Positions 1 to 7,062 of a stretch of 14,166 bases of DNA are shown here, one piece after another (the first letter of the stretch is position 1; each line of letters begins with the position of its first letter). This DNA is from Candidatus Shapirobacteria bacterium CG09_land_8_20_14_0_10_38_17. Lineage in GTDB: Bacteria > Patescibacteriota > Microgenomatia > 0-14-0-10-38-17. The stretch lies in assembly GCA_002774085.1 (NCBI GenBank), contig PEZH01000050.1, positions 1 through 14,166 of the forward strand, written 5' to 3'. Below the pieces are notes generated by a model. That model was not told the origin of the DNA. It did no database searches and saw only the letters and a program-made list of their open reading frames with translations. Position numbers and translations under genes: made by a program.

Positions 1-40
1 GTCATTCTGGTAATCCGCCAGCTGGCGGAGCATCCAGAAT
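1..40. repeat. Nested palindromic repeat element with TCCGCCAG/CTGGCGGA core
   Basis: Outer arms ATTCTGG (4-10) and CCAGAAT (34-40) enclose a perfect 16-bp palindrome at 14-29. The same core recurs at 4581-4596, and with one changed base at about 2203-2218 and 10960-10975. The left end GTCATT matches the ends of the other palindromic elements in this window. It lies outside any gene. Confidence 0.75.
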
Positions 41-60
41 CCTTATTTAAATTTCTAATT

Positions 61-121
61 CTGATAGGACGGATTAGGAAAGATAGGACGAATAGGGCAA
101 ATAAGACGGATAGGACGAAGA
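61..121. repeat. Degenerate short tandem repeat (ATAGGACG words)
   Basis: The stretch is made of variants of a roughly 9-11 base word such as GATAGGACG, AATAGGGCA and TAAGACGGA. No reading frame or signal is recognisable in it. Confidence 0.55.
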
Positions 122-128
122 GAAGATG

Positions 129-178
129 ATCCTGGACCCTGTACCATTCGATACAGGGCTAGAGCAAGCCAGGATGAC
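129..178. repeat. Palindromic repeat element with nested hairpin, copy 1
   Basis: Outer arms ATCCTGG (129-135) and CCAGGAT (169-175) surround an inner stem CCCTGTA (137-143)/TACAGGG (152-158) with an 8-nt loop. Positions 132-172 match 11931-11971 exactly (41 bp). The first flanking base pair changes from C131:G173 here to T11930:A11972 in the other copy, so pairing is kept. Confidence 0.85.
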
Positions 179-195
179 GGGATAAGATAATTAAA

Positions 196-241
196 AGTTA
201 AAAGTCCAAAGTTAAAAGTAAAAAACAAAAAGAAAGAAACA
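196..241 (+). repeat. AT-rich linker repeat (AGTTAAAAGTCCAAAG family)
   Basis: Positions 196-219 are a 24-bp word found exactly at 4307-4330, 4474-4497 and inside a coding region at 6511-6534. The following A-rich tail (to about 241) matches the linker between the octamer arrays near 4331-4357. Here the octamer array itself is absent or eroded. The rest of 1-332 is simple A/T-rich sequence ending in two AATTAGAAATT-like words just before the next gene. Confidence 0.8.
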
Positions 242-332
242 TAGAACAATTAAAAGTTAAAAGTTGGAAATTTAAGAAAAGAATTCATTTTGGGGATGAC
301 AATTAGAAATTAAAAATTAGAAATTAACTTTC

Positions 333-1409
333 GTGTATTTCCCTAAATTTACTATCACCACCGAGATTTTAAAAAATATTGGCGCCATTGAGGCGGCGCG
401 GGCATTAATTAATAATGCTCCCCTAATCCCTTCTTATGAAAAAAGTTTTCAAGAAGAAGCAGTTTTGCGGACAGTTCATTTCGGAACTCATATTGAAGGT
501 AATGAATTATCACTTTCCCAGGCGGCTAATGTCATTGCCGGCCAGAATATTTTAGCTGGACGTCGTGATGTTCAAGAGGTGATTAACTACCGCCGTGTGG
601 TTGATTTCATTGATCAATTAGGTAAAAAGCTTAAAGATAATCGCTCACGTTCTTGGTATCGTGAGGAGGATTTAAAGCAGATTCATTATTTAGTTACCGA
701 TCGGATTTTATCAGCCGAGCGTTGTGGTCGGTATCGAAAAACTCAAGTAGTGGTTCGCTCGCCTTCGGGCGAGGTGGTCTTTAAGGCGCCGCCTTCAATA
801 GAAGTTCCCTATTTGATAAAATCTTTTTTTAGCTTTTTAAATTCTAAAAAAGGGCGAAGTATTCACCCTGTTTTGCGGGCCGGTATTGCCCACTATGCCC
901 TGGTGGCTATTCATCCTTTTGTTGAGGGCAACGGGAGGACGGCGCGGGCTTTTGCCAACTTAGTTCTTTTTGCCGAGGGTTATGATATTCGCCGCCTTTT
1001 TTCTTTAGAAGAATATTTTGACAAAAACCTTAACGATTATTATCTATCTTTGAAGCAAACTTCGGATCAAGTTTCTGATTTGGATAGCCGTGATTTGACA
1101 TCTTGGTTGGAATTTTTTTCCTATGCTTTGGCAATAGAACTTAGTCAAGTCAGGGAACAAATTGAGCGTTTATCGGTGGATGGAAAATTGAAAAAAAAGT
1201 TGGGTGGTAAGCAGGTGCCTCTTGCTCCTCGCCAAGTTAAACTGATGGAATATATTAATGATCAAGGGGGAATTACGATGGCGGCGGCGCGAGCGGTGAT
1301 CCCCATGGTTTCTGAAGATACTGTTTTGCGTGAGTTGCAAGATTTGCGGGAAAAAGGGATAATAAGAAAGGTGGGGAGGACAAAAGGAGCAAAGTATATA
1401 TTAAGATAA
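333..1409 (+). CDS. Fic family protein (probable protein AMPylase) with C-terminal winged-helix region
   Basis: Fic domains transfer a nucleotide monophosphate, usually AMP, from a nucleotide to a hydroxyl group of a target protein. The catalytic motif HPFVEGNGRTAR is complete at residues 194-205, with catalytic His194, the phosphate-binding GNG and Arg205. An N-terminal THIEGN stretch (52-57) places Glu55 where class II Fic proteins carry their inhibitory glutamate, although the usual Ser/Thr four residues before the Glu is Gly51. The segment 110-160 (GRYRKTQVVV and following) fits the core Fic fold. Residues about 295-358 look like a winged helix, suggesting DNA binding or autoregulation. 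Length (358 aa) is normal for Fic proteins of this architecture. The start is GTG with no Shine-Dalgarno, directly after A/T-rich repeats. The gene stands alone, so its target cannot be inferred. Confidence 0.9.
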   Translation: MYFPKFTITTEILKNIGAIEAARALINNAPLIPSYEKSFQEEAVLRTVHFGTHIEGNELSLSQAANVIAGQNILAGRRDVQEVINYRRVVDFIDQLGKKLKDNRSRSWYREEDLKQIHYLVTDRILSAERCGRYRKTQVVVRSPSGEVVFKAPPSIEVPYLIKSFFSFLNSKKGRSIHPVLRAGIAHYALVAIHPFVEGNGRTARAFANLVLFAEGYDIRRLFSLEEYFDKNLNDYYLSLKQTSDQVSDLDSRDLTSWLEFFSYALAIELSQVREQIERLSVDGKLKKKLGGKQVPLAPRQVKLMEYINDQGGITMAAARAVIPMVSEDTVLRELQDLREKGIIRKVGRTKGAKYILR

Positions 1410-1500
1410 CTCAAAGCTCCCGCCAAGCGGTCTATCGTCGCGGTATAGAGATTAATTTTCAATTTTATTTTTTTAAGCATTTTAACCGAATTATCAGTTG

Positions 1501-1526
1501 ACTACGATACGACGTCGTATCGTAGT
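1501..1526. repeat. Perfect 26-bp palindrome
   Basis: Each 13-base half, starting ACTACGATAC, is the exact reverse complement of the other, with no spacer. Pairing stops at once on both sides (G1500 against A1527). No related sequence is seen elsewhere in the window. There is no T-run after it, so it does not look like an intrinsic terminator. Confidence 0.85.
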
Positions 1527-1816
1527 AGATTGATGGCAAAACATGCTTCATAGCATGTTAGTGAGAAAATATACTTTTAAGGAAAAATCTGGTCAAAACT
1601 TAACGTAGAAATTAAGAAATTCGCTTATTCCAAGATAGCGAAAACCTCGGGCGTAAGCCCGAGGATGAAGCGATATAACAGACACGCCGAAGGAGTGCAC
1701 AAGGCGGATCAAAATACCACGGGTGTGAACCCGTGTATATTTTATATCTTAATATCCAATACCTAATATCTAATATTCCATTATCCATTAGTCATTTGTC
1801 ATTTATTTATAATTTG

Positions 1817-1859
1817 CCCGTCTGCCGGCGAGGCAGGCCCGTCTAGCCGACGAGGCAGG
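1817..1859. repeat. GC-rich palindromic repeat, copy 1
   Basis: This 43-bp sequence begins CCCGTCTGCCGGCGAGGCAG and contains the small hairpin CTGCC-GGCGA-GGCAG. It matches 2153-2195 with only two changed bases. It is GC-rich in an otherwise A/T-rich spacer. Confidence 0.85.
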
Positions 1860-1884
1860 GAATTTGTAATTTGTAATTATTATC

Positions 1885-2070
1885 GTGTCTTTATCTGACC
1901 CTCAATTTCTCTATATGGTTCTTATTTTGCCTTCTTTATTTGGCTTGACATTGGTCGGGGAGGGACTGAATAAAATTTTAAGAGAAGAAAAGCAGGGGTG
2001 GATTTCAATTATCACCGGCATTCTTTTTGTTATGACGGTGGTTTTAGTCTTTTTCTTTTTGAATTTTTAA
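1885..2070 (+). CDS. Small two-helix membrane protein of unknown function
   Basis: This is a 61-residue protein with two strongly hydrophobic segments, about residues 9-26 (YMVLILPSLFGLTLVGEG) and 41-60 (SIITGILFVMTVVLVFFFLN). They are joined by a charged, probably cytoplasmic loop NKILREEKQG. There are no cysteines and no catalytic motif. The GTG start has no Shine-Dalgarno and follows an A/T-rich track, as do the starts at 333 and 4653. I have a general impression of similar small membrane proteins in CPR genomes but cannot name a family. The composition and the absence of overlap with a better frame favour a real gene. Confidence 0.6.
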   Translation: MSLSDPQFLYMVLILPSLFGLTLVGEGLNKILREEKQGWISIITGILFVMTVVLVFFFLNF

Positions 2071-2146
2071 CAGTATAACAATAGATAAATGACCAATGAT
2101 AAACCCGCCAAAAATAAATTACTAAATTGCTATATCGCTATCAGCC

Positions 2147-2227
2147 GTCATTCCCGTCTGCCGGCGAGGCAGGCCCGTCTATCCGACGAGGCTGGCTGGT
2201 AATCCGCCGGCTGGCGGACAGAATGAC
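2147..2227. repeat. Composite palindromic element bounded by GTCATTC...GAATGAC
   Basis: The ends GTCATTC (2147-2153) and GAATGAC (2221-2227) are inverted. Inside lie the 43-bp GC-rich repeat (2153-2195) and a TCCGCCGG/CTGGCGGA core (about 2203-2218). Two repeat types seen separately elsewhere are thus combined in one element. An apparent reading frame through this region is repeat-derived. Confidence 0.75.
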
Positions 2228-2283
2228 CAGAGAAATACATTGTTACAATGTTACATTTGTAATTTCTACGTGTTATATTTTAT

Positions 2284-2344
2284 CGGGCATGATTTATTAT
2301 GCCCGCCTATTTAATTAAATTGTCGGGTTTGATGAACCAAACCC
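2284..2344. repeat. Paired hairpins upstream of the ligase gene
   Basis: Hairpin 1 is CGGGCAT (2284-2290)/ATGCCCG (2299-2305) with an 8-nt loop. Hairpin 2 is GGGTTTG (2325-2331)/CAAACCC (2338-2344) with a 6-nt loop. A 12-bp palindrome ATTTAATTAAAT (2309-2320) lies between them. It resembles paired REP-type elements. No T-run follows hairpin 2, so it is not a clear terminator. Confidence 0.65.
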
Positions 2345-2356
2345 CTACGGTATAAC
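2329..2356 (+). promoter_or_regulatory. Possible promoter for the DNA ligase gene
   Basis: TTGATG (2329-2334) is followed after 16 bp by TATAAC (2351-2356), leaving a leader of only about 9 nt before the ATG at 2372. The -35 lies inside a hairpin repeat, so the match may be accidental. A TATAAT at 2366-2371 directly touches the ATG and is too close to serve as a -10 for this start. Confidence 0.3.
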
Positions 2357-2371
2357 ACTACTACCTATAAT

Positions 2372-4144
2372 ATGCTCTTTTCAGAATTGTCTCAATATCT
2401 TAATAGATTAGAAAAGACCTCCTCTCGTTTGAAAATTACCGAAATTTTAGCCCAGCTTTTAAAGAAGACCAAAATCTCGGAAATAGATAAGCTTTGCTAC
2501 TTAATATTGGGTTACTTGGCGCCCCCCTATCAAGGAGTGGAATTTAGTTTAGCAGAAAAAATGATGATGCGAGTGCTAGCCAGAGCATTTGTAGTTGATA
2601 AAACAATTATCCTTAAGCAGTATAAAAAAGGGGGAGATTTAGGGGTAGTGGGGGAGGGATTGTGGGACACGGCGCGCCATACCCAGAAAGTATCTGTTTT
2701 GCAAGCTTACGAACGGCTTTTGGCAATTGCTCAAGAATCGGGTGAAGGAAGCCAGGAGAGAAAAATTGTCGGTATGGTAAACCTTATTCAGGGTTTGGAT
2801 GCTCTTTCGGTACGATTTGTGGTGCGGATTCCTTTGGGAAAATTGCGGTTGGGTTTTTCGGAAATTACTCTTTTGGATGCTCTGTCTTGGATGATTTCCG
2901 GTAACAAAAAACACCGGAAAGAAATAGAGGCGGCTTATAATGTTCGTGCTGATATTGGCTTTATTGCCAAAACAATTAAGAAAGATGGCTTATCAGGATT
3001 GAAAAATATAAAAATTTCTTTGGGGACGCCGGTGATGCCGGCGCTGTGCCAGCGTTTATCCACACCCGAGGAAATGATTGAAAAGATGTGTTCTACCGCC
3101 GATGATTTGGTGGCCGTTGAGCCTAAATATGACGGAACGAGATTAGAAGTTCATTTTAAAAGAGGTAAGCAAGGGAATAGGATGGTTAAAATGTTTACTC
3201 GTAATTTGGAGGATGTTGCCTTTATGTTTCCGGATGTTGCTCAAGCCTTATCTCAAGAGATAAATGCCGAAAACGTTATTTTGGATGGCGAAGTGATTGG
3301 TTATGACCAAAAAACCGGTCATCTTTTGCCTTTTCAAGAAACGGTAAAAAGAAAAAGAAAACATGCTATTCGGGAAGAGTCAGCACAAATTCCCCTTCGT
3401 TATTTTTGCTTTGATATCCTATATTATAATGGGCGCGATTTATTGATGATGCCATTTTCTAAGAGGCGGCAGATCTTAAGAAAGGTAGTTCCACCGTTTT
3501 GTCTTGGCAGAGCAAGAACCATTATTTTGTCACCACAAATAATTACTAATGACTCTCAGGTTTTGCGGCGTTATTATGATAAGCAAATCCGAAAAGGTTT
3601 GGAGGGGGTGGTAGCAAAAAAGTGGCAGGCGCCTTATGATGTTGGTAGGCGAGGCTTTACTTGGGTGAAATTTAAACACGCCAAGGGGAAAAAGGGGGGA
3701 GGATTGACTGATACTATTGATGGGGTGGTGATGGGGTATTATCGAGGACGGGGGAAACGGGCTGGTTTTGGTATCGGCGCTTTTTTATTGGGGGTTAGGA
3801 AAGGAAAAGACGGTGATCGTTTTTTGACCGTTTCCAAGGTTGGCACTGGCTTGATTGATAAACAATGGCGGGAAATGCGCCGTCGTTGTAATCAGGTTAG
3901 GGCAAGGGAGCGGCCGAAAGAATATGATGTTGATAAAAATTTACAACCTGATATTTGGTGTCAGCCGGCGATTGTGGTGGAGGTTGAAGCTGATAATGTT
4001 ACTCGTTCGCCAATTCACACCGCTGGTTTGGCGTTGCGGTTTCCCCGCTTGGTTCGCTTTCGTGACGATAAGAATGTTGGGGAGATAACGACGGTAGAGG
4101 AAATTAAGAAATTGGGAGAGATGGAGAAGGTTCGTAACAAGTAA
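2372..4144 (+). CDS. lig: ATP-dependent DNA ligase (archaeal/eukaryal type I-like)
   Basis: The enzyme seals nicks in duplex DNA using ATP via a lysyl-AMP intermediate. All nucleotidyltransferase motifs are present: motif I EPKYDGTR (250-257) with adenylated Lys252, motif III DGEVIG (305-310), motif IV EGVVAK (411-416), motif V WVKFK (431-435) and C-terminal motif VI RFPRLVRFRDDK (556-567) in the OB domain. Residues 1-240 form the alpha-helical DNA-binding domain typical of archaeal ligases, including LRLGFSE. The length, 590 aa, is normal for that class and much longer than minimal bacterial LigD/LigB-type ligases. The start MLFSELSQYLNRLEKTSSRL fits the family N-terminus. Bacteria normally use an NAD-dependent ligase for replication; whether this one supplements or replaces it cannot be told here. 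No Shine-Dalgarno is seen, and the gene is transcribed alone. Confidence 0.96.
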   Translation: MLFSELSQYLNRLEKTSSRLKITEILAQLLKKTKISEIDKLCYLILGYLAPPYQGVEFSLAEKMMMRVLARAFVVDKTIILKQYKKGGDLGVVGEGLWDTARHTQKVSVLQAYERLLAIAQESGEGSQERKIVGMVNLIQGLDALSVRFVVRIPLGKLRLGFSEITLLDALSWMISGNKKHRKEIEAAYNVRADIGFIAKTIKKDGLSGLKNIKISLGTPVMPALCQRLSTPEEMIEKMCSTADDLVAVEPKYDGTRLEVHFKRGKQGNRMVKMFTRNLEDVAFMFPDVAQALSQEINAENVILDGEVIGYDQKTGHLLPFQETVKRKRKHAIREESAQIPLRYFCFDILYYNGRDLLMMPFSKRRQILRKVVPPFCLGRARTIILSPQIITNDSQVLRRYYDKQIRKGLEGVVAKKWQAPYDVGRRGFTWVKFKHAKGKKGGGLTDTIDGVVMGYYRGRGKRAGFGIGAFLLGVRKGKDGDRFLTVSKVGTGLIDKQWREMRRRCNQVRARERPKEYDVDKNLQPDIWCQPAIVVEVEADNVTRSPIHTAGLALRFPRLVRFRDDKNVGEITTVEEIKKLGEMEKVRNK

Positions 4145-4184
4145 TAAGAAGAACGTATAATGTATGGAAAATAATGTAAAATGC

Positions 4185-4556
4185 AAAGAAACATTGTTAT
4201 ATTGCTACATTGTTACATTGCTAAATTGCTACATTGCTACATTGTTAAATTGTTACATTGCTACATTGTTACATTGTTAAATTGCTACATTGTTACATTG
4301 CTATATAGTTAAAAGTCCAAAGTTAAAAGTTAAAAGTAAAGAAACAAAAAGAAAGAAACATTGTTATATTGCTACATTGTTACATTGCTAAATTGCTACA
4401 TTGCTACATTGTTAAATTGTTACATTGCTACATTGTTACATTGTTAAATTGCTACATTGTTACATTGCTATATAGTTAAAAGTCCAAAGTTAAAAGTTAA
4501 AAGTAAAGAAACAAAAAGAAAGAAACATTGTTAAATTGCTACATTGTTACATTGCT
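4185..4556. repeat. 167-bp tandem duplication built from an 8-bp repeat array
   Basis: The unit (4191-4357, repeated at 4358-4524) has 14 head-to-tail octamers of the form A[CAT]ATTG[CT]T (112 bp) followed by a 55-bp A-rich linker containing the 24-bp AGTTAAAAGT... word. By eye the two copies are identical. A third, shortened copy (4525-4556) keeps only four octamers, equivalent to units 1 and 12-14. It is flanked by the ligase stop and by a palindrome at 4581-4596. The region 4145-4652 holds no gene that I can support. Confidence 0.95.
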
Positions 4557-4580
4557 ATCAGGAAAAACTCAAAGAATCAA

Positions 4581-4596
4581 TCCGCCAGCTGGCGGA
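4581..4596. repeat. 16-bp perfect palindrome TCCGCCAG/CTGGCGGA
   Basis: Same core as at 14-29, but the ATTCTG/CAGAAT outer arms are missing: it is flanked by AA and CAAAGC. It is probably a reduced copy of the nested palindromic element. Confidence 0.7.
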
Positions 4597-4652
4597 CAAA
4601 GCTCAAGAATAAAAATAGATATTAGAAATTAGTAATTAGAAATTTTTATTTT

Positions 4653-5567
4653 GTGTTCTTTCTATTAAAATTAATCATCTTACTCCTATTGTCTCTTTTT
4701 TTCTCTTGGTCTGTTTTATTGATAGATCATTCTTTGGCTAAAAAAAGCAAGAAAACTAATCGGTTTTTAAGAGAATTGGTTTTATCACTTTTACTGGTGG
4801 GACCGGAGTTAGTTTTGGCCTTTTTTTTAGTTTCTCTTTTTGGGGGAGAAGCAGTTTTGGGGATGGCGATGGGATCGTTTTTATTAATTTTACTGCTTAT
4901 TCCTGGATTATTGGCAGTTGCTCGTGGGTCACTATTAATCGGGGGAAAAATTTTATATCGGGATGCTTTTTTAGGATTTTTATTTGTTTCCTTACCCCTT
5001 CTTTTTCTTTTGGATAAACAACTTAGTTCAAATGAAGGCTGGATATTAATGGGAATAGGATTAGCTTTTTTGATTTTTCACTTTGGTAATAGGATGCGGT
5101 TTAAGATTAAGATATCGGGAGTCAATTGGAGCCTGATGGCTTTGGGAGGAGTGTTTTTTATTCTTTCGTTTTGGTTGATTATCAGTTTAATTATCTCCAT
5201 TGATGCCAAAGTTCCGCCCTTTTTATATGGCCTATTTTTATTTTCTCTACCTGTTTGCCTTCCGGAGTTGATTTTAAGCTTGTTTAAAAAGAGTGATGAG
5301 CAGAAAACGAAAATTGTTTTTGATCATCTTTTTTTCTCGCTGGCTTTTAGCGCCACTTTTATTTTAGGGTTAACGGCAATTGTCTTCCCTTTTAGAATTA
5401 GTGGCTTAGTTTCTTATCTTTGGTCAACCGTTTTCTTTTTAGTTGGCTTTGCTCTTTTTTATTTTTTTGCTTGGTCCAAGAAAAGGATCGATAGGGAGGA
5501 GGGGATTTTACTAATTTTTGTTTTCTTATTAATGATGGTGATGGAGATTTGGGGAGGCGGGTTTTGA
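4653..5567 (+). CDS. Integral membrane protein resembling a diverged Na+/Ca2+ exchanger (CaCA/YrbG-like)
   Basis: A 304-residue, very hydrophobic protein with about ten membrane segments in two similar halves. Each half has the layout of a CaCA alpha-repeat: VGPELVL (49-55) followed by LGMAMGSFLLILLL (69-82), and LPELIL (203-208) followed by about 30 residues of helix. In true exchangers the PEL glutamates bind the ion and a GSN...N motif lies downstream. Here Glu52 and Glu205 remain, but the downstream Asn residues are not kept (GSF at 74-76, and no clear equivalent in the second half). Ion selectivity or transport may therefore have changed. The start is GTG without a Shine-Dalgarno. The stop overlaps the next gene's ATG by one base (TGATG), so the two are probably co-transcribed. 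The family call is from pattern; it could be a related transporter of unknown substrate. Confidence 0.6.
   Translation: MFFLLKLIILLLLSLFFSWSVLLIDHSLAKKSKKTNRFLRELVLSLLLVGPELVLAFFLVSLFGGEAVLGMAMGSFLLILLLIPGLLAVARGSLLIGGKILYRDAFLGFLFVSLPLLFLLDKQLSSNEGWILMGIGLAFLIFHFGNRMRFKIKISGVNWSLMALGGVFFILSFWLIISLIISIDAKVPPFLYGLFLFSLPVCLPELILSLFKKSDEQKTKIVFDHLFFSLAFSATFILGLTAIVFPFRISGLVSYLWSTVFFLVGFALFYFFAWSKKRIDREEGILLIFVFLLMMVMEIWGGGF
5551..5557 (+). promoter_or_regulatory. Ribosome binding site GGGGAGG for the endonuclease Q gene
   Basis: GGGGAGG ends 9 bases before the ATG at 5567. It decides that ATG rather than an in-frame TTG at 5549. It lies inside the end of the upstream membrane protein gene, consistent with coupled translation. 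Confidence 0.75.
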
Positions 5568-6904
5568 TGATTATTACCGATTTACATATTCATTCCCAAT
5601 ACTCTCGGGCAGTATCGCCGCAAATGGAGCCGCCAATAATGGCTCAATGGGCGGGGCGCAAAGGAATTAATCTTTTAGGCAGTGGGGATTTTACTCATCC
5701 TCTGTGGTTGCGAGGGTTAGAGAGTCAGTTAAGAGAGGTAAATGAAGGGATTTATCAGTTAAAAACTGTCGAACAGATAGCCGGCGGTCATTTTGCTCCG
5801 GTAAATTTTTTGATTACCGGCGAGATTTCTTGTATTTATTCTCAAGGGGGAAAAATAAGGAAAATCCATTTGGTAGTTTTAATACCCTCTTTTAAGGTCG
5901 CTTACAAAATTAATCAGGAATTGGAAGATCATGGTTTTAATTTAGTTTCTGACGGTCGGCCAATTTTAGGATTTTCAGCGCGGGATTTGGTGGAGTTGTT
6001 GAAAGGAGTGGATAAGAGGATTGCGGTTATTCCGGCTCATATTTGGACCCCTTGGTTTGGTCTTTACGGCTCTCGGTCTGGCTTTGATTCTTTGGCAGAG
6101 TGTTTTGGGGATATGGGACAATATATTCACGCTATTGAAACCGGTCTTTCCTCGGATCCGGCAATGAATTGGCAGATTAGGGAACTTGATAGTCGGCAAA
6201 TAGTTAGTTTTTCTGATGCTCACAGTCCGCAAAAATTAGGTCGAGAGATGACGGTTTTAAAAAGAAAAGATAATGGTGATAAATCTTTTTCTTTTGCCGA
6301 TGTTGCCGAAGCATTGGAAGATAAAAGCGGTTCTCAATGGAAAATTGCTTATACGGTTGAATTTTATCCACAGGAAGGGAAGTACCATTATAGCGGTCAT
6401 CGCCGCTGTGGGGTTTGTCAATCGCCGGAAGAGACGCAGAAATTAGGAACAACTTGCCCAGTTTGTGGTAAGCCGTTAACGTTGGGGGTGATGCACCAAG
6501 TGCAGTTAACAGTTAAAAGTCCAAAGTTAAAAGTAATAGAAGAAATAGATGGGGATGGAGTGCGGTGGATTAAAAGTAGTTTGGCTAAAAATCGTCCCCC
6601 TTACGTGACATTAGTACCGCTTTTGGAGGTTTTATCTGAGTCTCTGAATTGCGGAGTATCTAGCCAAAAGGTAGTAAATGAGTATAATAATTTAACAGTC
6701 AACTTGGGCTCGGAATTGGAAATTTTGCTCCGAAGAAAAGGCAAAGAGATTGAGAAAATGGCCGGCTGGAGGGTTAGTGAAGCGATTGCCAAGATGCGCG
6801 GTGGTGATATTAATATTGAGCCCGGCTTTGATGGCCAGTTTGGCCGGGTACAAATTTTTGGTAGGCAGGAAAAGCAGGAGAGAAAACAAATGGGCCTTTT
6901 TTAA
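5567..6904 (+). CDS. Endonuclease Q-like PHP-family DNA repair nuclease
   Basis: EndoQ enzymes nick DNA 5' of deaminated or abasic sites (hypoxanthine, uracil, xanthine, AP). The N-terminal PHP metal site is complete: DLHIHS (5-10), GDFTHP (40-45), Glu86 in GEIS, KIHLVVL (His101), PAHIWTPWFG (156-165) and SDAHS (216-220). A four-cysteine zinc-binding segment follows (CGVC 281-284, CPVC 297-300), then RPPYVTLVPLLEVL (343-356) and the helical C-terminus typical of the family. At 445 aa it is slightly longer than the roughly 400-425 aa I expect. The extra length lies partly at 313-341, where a dispersed 24-bp repeat is embedded in frame (residues 315-323, TVKSPKLKV). The protein ends QMGLF (441-445), matching the bacterial beta-clamp binding motif. 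Archaeal EndoQ is reported to bind PCNA, so a clamp link is plausible. ATG is chosen over the upstream TTG because of the GGGGAGG site. Confidence 0.88.
   Translation: MIITDLHIHSQYSRAVSPQMEPPIMAQWAGRKGINLLGSGDFTHPLWLRGLESQLREVNEGIYQLKTVEQIAGGHFAPVNFLITGEISCIYSQGGKIRKIHLVVLIPSFKVAYKINQELEDHGFNLVSDGRPILGFSARDLVELLKGVDKRIAVIPAHIWTPWFGLYGSRSGFDSLAECFGDMGQYIHAIETGLSSDPAMNWQIRELDSRQIVSFSDAHSPQKLGREMTVLKRKDNGDKSFSFADVAEALEDKSGSQWKIAYTVEFYPQEGKYHYSGHRRCGVCQSPEETQKLGTTCPVCGKPLTLGVMHQVQLTVKSPKLKVIEEIDGDGVRWIKSSLAKNRPPYVTLVPLLEVLSESLNCGVSSQKVVNEYNNLTVNLGSELEILLRRKGKEIEKMAGWRVSEAIAKMRGGDINIEPGFDGQFGRVQIFGRQEKQERKQMGLF
6511..6534 (+). repeat. Dispersed 24-bp repeat inside the endonuclease Q coding region
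   Basis: The sequence is identical to intergenic copies at 196-219, 4307-4330 and 4474-4497. It is read in frame as residues 315-323 and lies in the segment between the zinc-binding cysteines and the C-terminal domain, so it does not break the protein. Confidence 0.9.
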
Positions 6905-6970
6905 TTTTTTCATTGAATAAGTTACGAGATACGTTGGCGACATTAGTCGTCATTCCTGATGCCCGTGGTT

Positions 6971-7029
6971 GTCATTCTGATGAAGGTAGAATCATTCTTA
7001 AGATGATTCTGAATTAAATTCAGAATGAC
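6971..7029. repeat. Double-hairpin palindromic element (59 bp), degenerate first arm
   Basis: Bounded by GTCATTCTGA (6971-6980) and TCAGAATGAC (7020-7029). The second hairpin ATTCTGAAT/ATTCAGAAT is perfect over 9 bp. The first (ATTCTGATGAAGGTAGAAT) is partly mispaired. It shares the CTTAAGATGAT centre with the copies at 8484 and 11857. Confidence 0.75.
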
Positions 7030-7062
7030 ATCAACAGGGGTGTTATCCTGACGTCCTTAACC

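Larger units (their letters stand above)
1410..1884. other. Hairpin-rich non-coding stretch
   Basis: No convincing gene lies here. From left to right it holds a 26-bp perfect palindrome (1501-1526), an 8-bp stem with TCAT loop (1540-1559), an 8-bp stem with GTAA loop (1645-1664) enclosed by TCGCTT/AAGCGA arms (1621-1626 and 1668-1673), a 7-bp stem with GTGA loop (1718-1735), an A/T-rich run of AATATC/CTAATA words (about 1740-1805), and a GC-rich repeat (1817-1859). The strand and any RNA product are unknown. Confidence 0.6.

Noticed and set aside
55..249. Minus-strand reading frame with peptide WLALALYRMVQGP, also at 11833-12093
   Set aside because: The shared peptide is only the translation of the palindromic repeat present in both places; the rest is low-complexity sequence.
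2127..2318. Plus-strand 63-codon frame before the ligase
   Set aside because: It runs through a composite palindromic element and a hairpin pair and has no protein-like features.
4185..4556. CRISPR array
   Set aside because: The repeat unit is 8 bp with no unique spacers, the 167-bp units are identical, and no cas genes are near.
5549..5566. TTG start for endonuclease Q
   Set aside because: The ATG at 5567 has a well-placed GGGGAGG and the protein then begins with the PHP strand MIITDLHIHS; starting at TTG would put the ribosome site inside the gene.
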